Assembly: GCA_964538665.1 (NCBI GenBank)
Contig: CAZIEB010000013.1
Coordinates: 1 to 21,307, forward strand
Length of the DNA: 21,307 bases
Source: JAPUDQ01 sp964538665
GTDB taxonomy: Bacteria > Patescibacteriota > Saccharimonadia > Saccharimonadales > Saccharimonadaceae
Direction: 5' to 3'
The notes below the pieces were generated by a model. It did no database searches, was not told the origin of the DNA, and was given only the letters and a program-made list of their open reading frames with translations. How positions within the stretch are numbered: position 1 is the first letter of the stretch; the number at the start of each line of letters is the position of its first letter. Shown here piece by piece: positions 1 through 6,051 of the stretch. Made by a program: the position numbers and the translations under genes.

Positions 1-50
1 CCTAGAAAAAATCGCCCATTCGGGCGACAATTTCGGTTCTAGTTCTGTCG
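1..50 (-). repeat. Inverted copy of the 50-nt tRNA-Leu 3' flank (partner at 21221-21270)
   Basis: Read from 50 down to 1, this block aligns without gaps to 21221-21270, with about 40 of 50 positions identical by eye. Shared parts include GAACTA, GAAATTGTCGCCC, GGGCGATTTTTTCTAGG and the stem-loop between them. In the right-hand copy the block directly follows the CCA of tRNA-Leu. Here it directly follows CCACCA, the outer end of the left inverted repeat. This suggests a dispersed 'RNA-gene tail plus terminator' module, or an older duplication of a tRNA 3' region. Confidence 0.8.
6..27 (-). terminator. Rho-independent terminator on the minus strand
   Basis: Read on the minus strand, a 6-bp GC-rich stem (12-17 paired with 22-27, loop 18-21) is followed by six T residues (11 down to 6). 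It would stop transcription leaving the left inverted repeat outward. The stem, the spacer before it and the CTAGG after it closely match the terminator that follows tRNA-Leu at the other end of the window. Confidence 0.85.
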
Positions 51-222
51 TGGTGGCTTTGTATTCCAAAGCTCAAACCTATTTTAGCACGAAGTGCTGA
101 AGCTCAGCCCTGACGCCTGCGGGCGTGTAACGCCCGCTCGCCCCACGTAAAGGGTTTTTCTGGTGGTTCGGCTGCCATTTCATGGCAGGGGCGTTGACAT
201 TTTGAGAGTTCAGAAAAGTTGC
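51..222. repeat. Left terminal inverted repeat of the YcaO/ABC-F cassette (172 bp)
   Basis: The plus strand here matches the reverse complement of 3376-3599 from the outer TGGTGGC to the inner GTTGC. Substitutions are seen at about positions 58, 75, 80 and 99. A 52-bp segment present in the right copy (3452-3503) is missing here. The repeat is rich in hairpins: TTTTAGCAC/GTGCT around 82-98, GCGGGCG/CGCCCGC around 119-137 and CTGCCAT/ATGGCAG around 172-188. Near-identity in a non-coding repeat implies recent duplication, gene conversion or selection on structure. No obvious target-site duplication lies outside the two ends. Confidence 0.95.
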
Positions 223-247
223 TTAACAGTAAAAAATAATCCACAAT

Positions 248-1873
248 ATGTTAAGTATGATTAACCTCAATCGCGTCAACTACGCTACCGGTGGCAAAGA
301 AATCCTTCACGATGTGTCGTTCTCTATTAATACTGGTGATAAGATCGGTCTCGTCGGCCCGAATGGCGCAGGCAAGACAACCCTCTTAAGACTTATTAAT
401 GGTGACCTAACTCCGACCTCTGGAGAAATTATTAAAGCCAACGAAGAAATTGGGATACTGCCACAGGACATGCGTGACTGGCTAGATCACAGTGTGTATG
501 AATTCATCGAGGAAGTGACGGGTGTCAAGGACGCGCGTGAGCAGTTTGACGGGCAATGCGCGAATCTTGAACATGACTCAAGTGAACGAACTCTCCTGCT
601 ATATGCTGATGCGCTCGAGAAATATGACAAGTTTGAAGTGGCGTCATTTGATGCGAATCTAGAAAAAGCACTTAAACGCGCCGATATATCCTCTATTGAT
701 ACAGATAAAGAAATCGGCAATTTTTCTGGTGGTCAGCGAACACGCATTGCGCTTGCAGCGGTATTTGCTTCACGCTACGATGTTGTCTTATTGGATGAGC
801 CGACCAATAACCTCGATGACAAAGGTGTCGTTGTATTGGAAAAATTTATTGAGGGCTCAAATGCGGCCTTCTTGATGGTCTCGCATGACCGTCGTTTCTT
901 GCGAAATGCAACAAGCCGTATTATTGAGCTTATGGGAGGCGATCAAGGTGTGCGGCAATATGGACTCGGTTATGACGAATATGTTGAAGCCCGTGAAAAG
1001 GCAAAGCAAGCAACGTTTGACCGCTACGAACAGTATGAGAAAGAAAAGAAGCGACTCGAGCGTGCTGCGAAAGCAGCACGGATTAAAGCAAATTCCGCTG
1101 GGTCAAACCGCTCAAATTCTGACAACGATAAGCTCACTGCTCATTTTCGTAAAGAAAAAGCCGCAAGCGGACTGGCGAGCGCAGCCAGCGGCATGAAGAG
1201 TCGGCTCGGACAACTTGAGGAACCAGAGCGACCAGAAGAAGATGTGTTGCTAAAGTTCCTTTTCAAGGAAGAAGTGGGCAAGAAACTAAATCTGCTTTCC
1301 GTATCTAATCTGGAGATTGACTATGGTAATGGGCATATGATCGGTCCTGTATCATTCTCGATTCGTACTGGCGATAAGATTTTATTGAAGGGTAAGAATG
1401 GCTCAGGAAAGACCTCTGTGATACGGGGGATCGTGGGTGACACTCCTGTTTCATCTGGCGATGTTCATACCAACAAGCAAACAAATGTTATCTACATCGA
1501 TCAAAATCAAACATTGCCGTTACCTGACTCCTCTGCGCTCAATAACATTCGTCACCTTGCGCCGTCACTCGAATTGCATGACGCGATTAATTTACTCATT
1601 CGGTTCAACCTCAAGAAAGATATTATTCAAGTAACACCAGGCAGAGAGTTGAGCGGAGGCGAACGTGCCAAAGTGCTCTTGGCTGGAATAGCTGCGAATA
1701 ATGCTGGTTTATTAATTCTTGATGAGCCGACCAATAATCTTGATATATCGACAATCGAAGCGCTAGAACAAGCGTTAAAAAACTATAGTGGAGGCGTCTT
1801 GATTGTGTCCCACGACCGAGATTTTGTGCAGAATATTGGTATAACAAACACCATAAGTATACCTCCTAGATAG
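248..1873 (+). CDS. ABC-F family ATPase (ribosome protection / translation factor type)
   Basis: This 541-aa soluble protein has two ABC ATPase domains in tandem and no membrane segments. Domain 1 has Walker A GPNGAGKTT (37-45), signature FSGGQ (159-163) and Walker B LLDEPTNNLD (181-190). Domain 2 has GKNGSGKTS (382-390), LSGGE (468-472) and LILDEPTNNLD (489-499). Between them lies a long charged linker (about 245-335), which in ABC-F proteins reaches the ribosomal P-site tRNA. The family includes housekeeping factors (EttA, Uup) and antibiotic-resistance proteins that dislodge ribosome-bound drugs. Its position beside a YcaO-like gene inside the inverted repeats suggests self-immunity, which is an inference. 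No Shine-Dalgarno is visible; an AATAAT at 235-240 lies 7 nt before this ATG, fitting a leaderless message. An in-frame ATG at 257 is an alternative start. Confidence 0.93.
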   Translation: MLSMINLNRVNYATGGKEILHDVSFSINTGDKIGLVGPNGAGKTTLLRLINGDLTPTSGEIIKANEEIGILPQDMRDWLDHSVYEFIEEVTGVKDAREQFDGQCANLEHDSSERTLLLYADALEKYDKFEVASFDANLEKALKRADISSIDTDKEIGNFSGGQRTRIALAAVFASRYDVVLLDEPTNNLDDKGVVVLEKFIEGSNAAFLMVSHDRRFLRNATSRIIELMGGDQGVRQYGLGYDEYVEAREKAKQATFDRYEQYEKEKKRLERAAKAARIKANSAGSNRSNSDNDKLTAHFRKEKAASGLASAASGMKSRLGQLEEPERPEEDVLLKFLFKEEVGKKLNLLSVSNLEIDYGNGHMIGPVSFSIRTGDKILLKGKNGSGKTSVIRGIVGDTPVSSGDVHTNKQTNVIYIDQNQTLPLPDSSALNNIRHLAPSLELHDAINLLIRFNLKKDIIQVTPGRELSGGERAKVLLAGIAANNAGLLILDEPTNNLDISTIEALEQALKNYSGGVLIVSHDRDFVQNIGITNTISIPPR

Positions 1874-1880
1874 AATATAT

Positions 1881-1909
1881 TTGACAAGTGTATTTTTTCA
1901 TGTTATGAT
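1881..1909 (+). promoter_or_regulatory. Near-consensus sigma70 promoter for the 168-aa Gly-run protein
   Basis: A perfect -35 TTGACA (1881-1886), a 17-nt spacer and a -10 TATGAT (1904-1909) predict a start near 1916. The -35 begins only 7 nt after the ABC-F stop codon. It is the best promoter by consensus that I see in the window. The roughly 58-nt leader carries a small hairpin (about 1920-1935) and then a strong ribosome binding site. Confidence 0.88.
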
Positions 1910-1958
1910 GCGACTAGATTGGGGAGACTTTTCCCTTATCGTACCTGCTATCCCGCCC

Positions 1959-1969
1959 AAGGAGGTGAT
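1959..1969 (+). promoter_or_regulatory. Consensus Shine-Dalgarno that sets the start of the Gly-run protein
   Basis: AAGGAGGTGAT is a full-length match to the anti-Shine-Dalgarno of 16S rRNA, placed 4 nt before ATG 1974. It decides the start against the longer open frame from 1881, whose first codon would lie inside the promoter. Most other genes in this window have no such site. Confidence 0.92.
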
Positions 1970-1973
1970 TACC

Positions 1974-2480
1974 ATGGGAGGAATCAACTGCGGAGGAGGT
2001 GGCGGCGGCAACGTCAGCCCCGAATTCTCCGCTGAGTACATCGAGCAGCTGGCGAGCTACTGCAAGTCGCTGTTCGATGGGTCTGCCAAGTTCTTCGAGG
2101 CGAACGTTGCCATCGAAGATGCGGTCATGACTGGCGATGGCCTTGTTGCTGCCATGCAGCTGTTGAGCAGCAGCGAGGACGCTCTGACGAGCGCCCGAGC
2201 AACGCTCGGCACGGTCGCGGCGCTCTGGTCGTCCGTTCGCACGCCTGAGGTCGATTTCGGTGAACAGCAGAAGCTGATCTCCGATGCGGTCAACAAGGTT
2301 GCGGTGGCGCGCCTGGAGCTCCAGACGCTCGCTGTCAGTGGCTCGTTGCAGCAGTCGCTGTGGCAGGATCCAGCTCTGACGAGCAACTTCGTCACAGCGC
2401 TGGAGAGCCTGAGCCGGACGACCAGCTGGCAGGGTAAGTTCGCACAGGTGTTCGTGCCTGCGAACCTCGTGGTCGCATAG
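1974..2480 (+). CDS. 168-aa protein with N-terminal CGGGGGGN run; candidate YcaO substrate
   Basis: I do not recognise a family. The protein begins MGGINCGGGGGGNVSPEF, with Cys6, a run of six glycines (7-12) and Asn13. It continues as an apparently all-helical, Ala/Ser/Leu-rich domain with one further cysteine (Cys30). There is no signal peptide or membrane segment. The DNA is about 60% GC by eye, well above both neighbours, and prefers C/G-ending codons. With its strong promoter and Shine-Dalgarno this fits very high expression, foreign origin, or both. A Gly run beside a Cys is reminiscent of substrates of YcaO enzymes (azoline formation at Cys; thioamidation at Gly), and a YcaO-like gene follows. 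However, known azole precursors usually carry the core at the C-terminus, so the polarity would be reversed. It could instead be a structural or self-assembling protein. Confidence 0.85.
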   Translation: MGGINCGGGGGGNVSPEFSAEYIEQLASYCKSLFDGSAKFFEANVAIEDAVMTGDGLVAAMQLLSSSEDALTSARATLGTVAALWSSVRTPEVDFGEQQKLISDAVNKVAVARLELQTLAVSGSLQQSLWQDPALTSNFVTALESLSRTTSWQGKFAQVFVPANLVVA

Positions 2481-2491
2481 CGATCACAAAA

Positions 2492-2527
2492 CTTGGGCAG
2501 GGCGGAGGAAACTTCGCCCAGCCCAAG
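2492..2527 (+). other. Strong intergenic hairpin between the Gly-run gene and the YcaO-like gene
   Basis: CTTGGGC (2492-2498) pairs with GCCCAAG (2521-2527), and GGGCG (2500-2504) pairs with CGCCC (2515-2519). These two stems are separated by an A-A mismatch, around a 10-nt loop. No T tract follows, so this is not a standard terminator. Such a stem would block 3' exonucleases and attenuate readthrough, keeping the upstream product in excess over the downstream enzyme. That ratio would suit a substrate-modifier pair, which is an inference. Confidence 0.75.
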
Positions 2528-2547
2528 CGTAAAACACATGGATATTT

Positions 2548-3354
2548 ATGTTTGAAATTATAGATACACCGTTTTCACCAGTAAAAACGGTACGACTTGA
2601 TAACAGGGGCGATTTTCGCCCCTGTTCAACTGGTTTGGATGTTGATGGCCTAAAGATACGTACAATAATGGAGAGAATAGAGGCTGAGCATACAAAGGAT
2701 CAAGAAATTGTAGCCTCAGCCGCACACACAGATAAAGAGATTGCTCTTGAAAATGCATGGCAAGAAGCGATTGAAAGAATTTCACTTGCTGCATGGTGGG
2801 CACTCAATAGATCTTTCCAGGCCAAGTTTTCAGATGATGCAGTTGAAAAGATTGTACGCAATAATAAGATAGAAATACCCGAGAGCTTCTCTGTGCGTGT
2901 TGGGCTGGTTGAGTCAGTCGACCCAGATTACAAGGTTGCCTGTAGTATTATATCGAATGAGAGAGATTATCCGTTTGCTGTTCTTGGGGGTGGGTGCTCG
3001 AAAAATACAATGCAAGCCGCAGAAAAAGCCATTTATGAGTCGATGCAGTCATGGACTGCGACAAAGTGGATAGATTCTTATCAAAATACAGAGAGTAAAG
3101 TATATTGGGATACGAGAGAACTCATGAGTCGTATTGCAGATTTATCCAGCTTAACCGTAGATGAAACGCATGTTCCGACGTCTCATAAAGCCGATTGCCT
3201 TAGCGACCTAGGCACCCGTGTTACTTTTCGTGACGGCGTTTATGTGGCTGAAATCATTGAATCACATGGAATTTCTCATGTAACGTCTGAACTGGCAAGA
3301 ATCGCAATGAGAGACGACGAACATATCTCAGTGCTCACACCGCATAATCTGTAA
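2548..3354 (+). CDS. Compact YcaO-like protein (putative peptide-backbone cyclodehydratase/thioamidase type)
   Basis: The 268-aa protein has no signal peptide or membrane segment. Two segments match the glutamate motifs of YcaO ATP-binding folds. The first is SAAHTDKEIALENAWQEAIER (57-77), resembling the family's G-x-G...A...E-x-x-ER pattern, with E73, E76 and R77. The second is GGGCSKNTMQAAEKAIYESMQS (147-168), resembling the C-terminal GxG...A...AL-x-E-x-x-Q-S pattern, with E164 and Q167. In the family these acidic residues bind Mg-ATP and phosphorylate a peptide backbone amide. At 268 aa it is shorter than usual YcaO proteins (around 400 aa), and no C-terminal proline-rich tail is seen. 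There is no visible Shine-Dalgarno; a 5-codon mini-ORF (2538-2555) overlaps its start. It lies 67 nt after the Gly-run gene in the same inverted-repeat unit. Assignment is by motif reading only. Confidence 0.6.
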   Translation: MFEIIDTPFSPVKTVRLDNRGDFRPCSTGLDVDGLKIRTIMERIEAEHTKDQEIVASAAHTDKEIALENAWQEAIERISLAAWWALNRSFQAKFSDDAVEKIVRNNKIEIPESFSVRVGLVESVDPDYKVACSIISNERDYPFAVLGGGCSKNTMQAAEKAIYESMQSWTATKWIDSYQNTESKVYWDTRELMSRIADLSSLTVDETHVPTSHKADCLSDLGTRVTFRDGVYVAEIIESHGISHVTSELARIAMRDDEHISVLTPHNL

Positions 3355-3375
3355 GGTAATACCTTCAATTTACTT

Positions 3376-3599
3376 GCAACTTTTCTGAACTCTCAAAATG
3401 TCAACGCCCCTGCCATGAAATGGCAGCCGAACCACCAGAAAAACCCTTTACAACTAAAAAGAAAATCGGCGGGGGGAAATAAAAATAGGCAAAGGGTTTT
3501 CTGGTGGGGCGAGCGGGCGTTACACGCCCGCAGGCGTCAGGGCTGAGCTTTAGCACTTCGTGCTAAAATGGGTTAGAGCTTTGGAATACAAGGCCACCA
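3376..3599. repeat. Right terminal inverted repeat of the YcaO/ABC-F cassette (224 bp)
   Basis: This is the reverse-complement partner of 51-222, plus 52 extra bases (3452-3503). Read on the plus strand it contains successive stems: CTGCCAT/ATGGCAG, an outer CGCCCC/GGGGCG, a 17-bp arm pair (3432-3449 with 3491-3507), GCGGGCG/CGCCCGC, TTTAGCAC/GTGCTAAA and GCTTTG/CAAGGC, and then ends in CCACCA. The last stem covaries with the left copy, where it reads CAAAGC: a T-A pair replaces a T-G pair. This hints that the transcript's fold, not only its DNA sequence, is maintained. A terminator follows 28 nt later. Confidence 0.95.
3432..3507. repeat. Nested 17-bp palindrome arms inside the right inverted repeat
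   Basis: CCACCAGAAAAACCCTTT (3432-3449) is the reverse complement of AAAGGGTTTTCTGGTGG (3491-3507), apart from one bulged A. The loop of about 41 nt contains a run of six G. The left repeat lacks the loop and second arm (52 bp), so it has only one arm. This looks like loss of a hairpin arm from the left copy, or a small insertion into the right copy. Confidence 0.9.
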
Positions 3600-3627
3600 A
3601 GATATCATCACAATGTGACCCCTATAA

Positions 3628-3652
3628 AACGTCGATTAATTCGGCGTTTTTT
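3628..3652 (+). terminator. Rho-independent terminator after the cassette
   Basis: An 8-bp stem (3628-3635 with 3641-3648, one G-T pair) with a 5-nt loop is followed by six T on the plus strand. Four T also follow on the minus strand, so it may serve both the cassette and the convergent gene ending at 3672. Confidence 0.88.
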
Positions 3653-3671
3653 GATTGAACCCAAACGGGAC

Positions 3672-5258
3672 TTAAACTAGTTCGTCTTTTTTGGAGCTAA
3701 CGAACCGTACCCATTGCCGCAAGAGTTTTAAGAAACTTTTCAACGGCAAGTCTACGGCTACGTCGAGAATTCGGGCGATTAGATTCAAGCGACCAAATCT
3801 GTATGAGATGCGCTTACCTATAAAGATAAACGGACTATACAAAATATCTCGAATGACAGCAACAATACCTTGGTTTGTTTGCACATGTTCGATTTCTTTA
3901 ATATGGAGCGTAATGCGATAACCCAGGAATGCTGCTGTAGAGAAGAAGATAAAGAACAGTAGGGTCTGTACGATATTGAAGTCAAATGCCACTAATCTTG
4001 AATATATTAAGTAGATAGCAGCTATAAATACTATTCCGTAGACGATATTGAATCCAACACTTGCGCCGATAGGGTCGGAGTATTTCAATTTTACAGAAGG
4101 TGCTGAATCCTTAAATAGCATAGCGGAAATATGTTTTTCCAAGGCATCTTTGTTGTTTTTTCCTGGCGTTTTAAAGGTAAACGCTGTGATTGCCAAAAAG
4201 ACTGGCGGGAAAAGAAGGTTAATTAAAAGAGGGATCAAAATTATACTGCCCATAACGATAATGTCGTACGGTATTTCTATCATGAGGCCAATCAGTGCTT
4301 TCGTAATCAATAAGAATACGATGCTTTTAATGACGGCTGTATTTCGTACTTTCTTAACGGCTTCTGTCGTTTCGTCGATTTGCTGCGAGATGCTTGATTC
4401 AACTCGCTGCTTCTTTGATGTGTCTAGTGTCGTAGAAGACGATTCTGAAAAGTATAAGTCTCTGATTATTCGTAACGGCGCACTGTTATTCGCTACGAAT
4501 CTGGTAACCTTTATGGCTGATTTAGAAGAAGCTAGCGTATCGTATTTCTCATGGAACTGTACGAGGTCATCTCTTGTAGATAGATTTGTTCCGTATAAGT
4601 CGAGAAGTCCGCATCGTGCGTTTGCATCGTCTGATTTTAGAAGTGCTTTATGTACGGCAATATAGAGCAAGGAAGGATAATCATTTTCATTGATTTTATC
4701 TTTTTCATCAATCAGCCTGTCATATTCGACCAGATTACTAAAATAAGTATGGGCGACATGTACGAAAGTCAGGTCTTTAATCGTACTGTGCAGGAGTTGC
4801 TCGGTCTTAACTGAGAGAATGTCTAAAAGCCAATCACTATACATGTCTCTCAGTTTGGCGGATTTTACAGTTTCAATTAACCGACTTGAATCTGACCACT
4901 GTCTGAATAGCTTATCTATTTCCTCAATGGTTTTTAGGGGTATGATATTATTTTTTAAGTATTGGGCTTGCGTCAGTTCGATAACAAGTTCTGTACCCTG
5001 CGAGTCGGATTCATTCGTACCGGTCAATGTGATTCTTTTGTAGAATCGGCGAATCGCTGCCTGTAATAGCAGGTGGTCTTCAATATTTTCAGATACACTT
5101 CTAAGTTGTTCGTAGGCGAAGAGTACAAAGTTAGCCACATCAGGGACGTGCAGAGTGTTTTCGGATTTATTCGCTTCAAGGTAGTCTTCGTGTGCCTTTA
5201 TATGTTTCAAGGCTTTTTCAAGATATAAAGCAAATTCAGTAGAATTTTGATTACTCAC
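3672..5258 (-). CDS. Unrecognised multi-pass membrane protein (528 aa)
   Basis: I do not recognise a family. Residues 1-300 look soluble, helical and charged. From about 305 there is a run of hydrophobic segments (about 308-365), a short cytoplasm-like loop (about 366-395), two further membrane helices (about 400-420 and 430-452), and a basic, partly hydrophobic C-terminal region. No catalytic motif is apparent. The start codon is GTG; on the minus strand a TAATAT lies 7 nt before it and no Shine-Dalgarno is seen, so the message may be leaderless. It is divergent from another membrane protein gene (5308-5823) across a 49-bp gap, which suggests shared control or a common envelope role. It ends against the bidirectional terminator of the cassette. 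Confidence 0.8.
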   Translation of the reverse strand: MSNQNSTEFALYLEKALKHIKAHEDYLEANKSENTLHVPDVANFVLFAYEQLRSVSENIEDHLLLQAAIRRFYKRITLTGTNESDSQGTELVIELTQAQYLKNNIIPLKTIEEIDKLFRQWSDSSRLIETVKSAKLRDMYSDWLLDILSVKTEQLLHSTIKDLTFVHVAHTYFSNLVEYDRLIDEKDKINENDYPSLLYIAVHKALLKSDDANARCGLLDLYGTNLSTRDDLVQFHEKYDTLASSKSAIKVTRFVANNSAPLRIIRDLYFSESSSTTLDTSKKQRVESSISQQIDETTEAVKKVRNTAVIKSIVFLLITKALIGLMIEIPYDIIVMGSIILIPLLINLLFPPVFLAITAFTFKTPGKNNKDALEKHISAMLFKDSAPSVKLKYSDPIGASVGFNIVYGIVFIAAIYLIYSRLVAFDFNIVQTLLFFIFFSTAAFLGYRITLHIKEIEHVQTNQGIVAVIRDILYSPFIFIGKRISYRFGRLNLIARILDVAVDLPLKSFLKLLRQWVRFVSSKKDELV

Positions 5259-5307
5259 ATATCTTATATTATCACTCTAGCGGATTAGTTTGTTAATATT
5301 AGAAGGT

Positions 5308-5823
5308 ATGAAAGTAGAACGCAAAGCATCTAAGCAGACGAATAAAGAACATATTGCCGAAGTGCTAAAAGAACGTATCTATGCTACCTTGGCATTATTG
5401 GCAGTATTAATAAGCATAGATACTGTACACTATAGCCCGCTAAAAGCAGGGTATTTAATCACTGGAACAATAGTTGCGTTGTGGGCGGCAAGTATCGTAG
5501 CGACGGTAATATCACGGCGTATCGTATTCAGTGGAGAAATTAATCACGAGAAAGACCGTGACGTCCAATTACGCAAACACGCTGCGATATTAGCGAGCCT
5601 ACCTTTTCCGCTCCTGATGATTTTGCTCGCCTGGTTAAGTATTATTTCACTAAGTGTCGCAATAAATATTGCAATTATCAGTGTATTGTTGCTTATGATG
5701 ACATGGTCGGTTCTGTCCGCTAAATCTCTTAACTTCAAATCCGTTCCAATTATTTTACTTGTACTTATTGGCAGTTGGGCTGGCTGTCGTCGGCTTCAAA
5801 GTATTAATTGGTCACTAGAGTAG
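5308..5823 (+). CDS. Unrecognised four-helix membrane protein (171 aa)
   Basis: After a short Lys/Glu-rich N-terminus, hydrophobic segments lie at about 22-40, 48-68, 96-118 and 122-160 by eye, some possibly two helices. The basic/charged segment between the second and third helices (RR...HEKDRD...RKH) probably faces the cytoplasm. No family is recognised and no catalytic residues stand out. ATG 5308 is chosen over an upstream in-frame TTG (5290): a TAATAT (5294-5299) lies 8 nt upstream, as in the leaderless genes here. It is divergently paired with the membrane gene at 3672-5258. Confidence 0.7.
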   Translation: MKVERKASKQTNKEHIAEVLKERIYATLALLAVLISIDTVHYSPLKAGYLITGTIVALWAASIVATVISRRIVFSGEINHEKDRDVQLRKHAAILASLPFPLLMILLAWLSIISLSVAINIAIISVLLLMMTWSVLSAKSLNFKSVPIILLVLIGSWAGCRRLQSINWSLE

Positions 5824-5950
5824 TACTTAGCGAGTGCCTGTTAAATCAGCCGACAAATTGAACTGTGCCACTAAGTAGCCGAGTTTGTATTCGTCGAGTT
5901 TACTTGTGTCCAAAGTTTAAAATACGTCCGACATGTGGCACCAAGATATG

Positions 5951-5972
5951 AACCCACCTCGCGCGGGTTTTT
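5951..5972 (+). terminator. Weak rho-independent terminator upstream of the DUF5679 gene
   Basis: AACCC-AC pairs with GC-GGGTT (one mismatch) around a short GC-rich loop and runs into five T. It lies about 130 nt after the stop of the four-helix membrane protein. The intervening stretch has no reading frame I can support. Confidence 0.6.
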
Positions 5973-6005
5973 ATTATATATAAGTGCTATAAACAAAATA
6001 TGCGG

Positions 6006-6011
6006 TATAAT
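6006..6011 (+). promoter_or_regulatory. -10 box TATAAT for the DUF5679 gene
   Basis: A perfect TATAAT lies 40 nt before the start codon, giving a leader of roughly 34 nt with a good AAGGAG site (6040-6045). No convincing -35 is seen at 16-18 nt. A second AT-rich -10-like sequence follows at about 6020-6031. Confidence 0.6.
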
Positions 6012-6051
6012 AAACGAATTATACTAAGATAATCAATCCAAGGAGATAGAC

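Larger units (their letters stand above)
51..3599. mobile_element. Putative non-autonomous cassette element bounded by long inverted repeats
   Basis: Two long, nearly identical inverted repeats enclose exactly three genes on the plus strand: ABC-F ATPase, 168-aa Gly-run protein and YcaO-like protein. No transposase, integrase or recombinase is encoded inside. Each repeat is followed outside, within about 30 nt, by an outward-facing terminator, so the unit is transcriptionally insulated. GC content differs strongly between the enclosed genes, as expected of acquired cargo. Alternatives are an invertible segment flipped by recombination between the repeats, or a locus flanked by two copies of a structured RNA gene in opposite orientation. 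Mobility is an inference; the repeat structure is directly seen. Confidence 0.5.

Noticed and set aside
51..222. tRNA or tmRNA ending in the CCACCA of the inverted repeat
   Set aside because: No T-loop (TTCRA) arm, acceptor complement or tmRNA 5' signature could be found; only generic hairpins are present.
1881..1973. Upstream extension of the 168-aa protein (31 extra codons from 1881)
   Set aside because: The extension overlaps the -35/-10 promoter and the Shine-Dalgarno; the consensus ribosome site fixes the start at 1974.
2057..2539. 160-codon minus-strand frame opposite the Gly-run protein
   Set aside because: Long antisense frames are expected opposite GC-rich genes; the plus strand has promoter, Shine-Dalgarno and the better protein.
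4048..4665. 205-codon plus-strand frame inside the 528-aa membrane protein
   Set aside because: It is antisense to a gene with coherent membrane-protein character; composition and lack of motifs mark it as a shadow.
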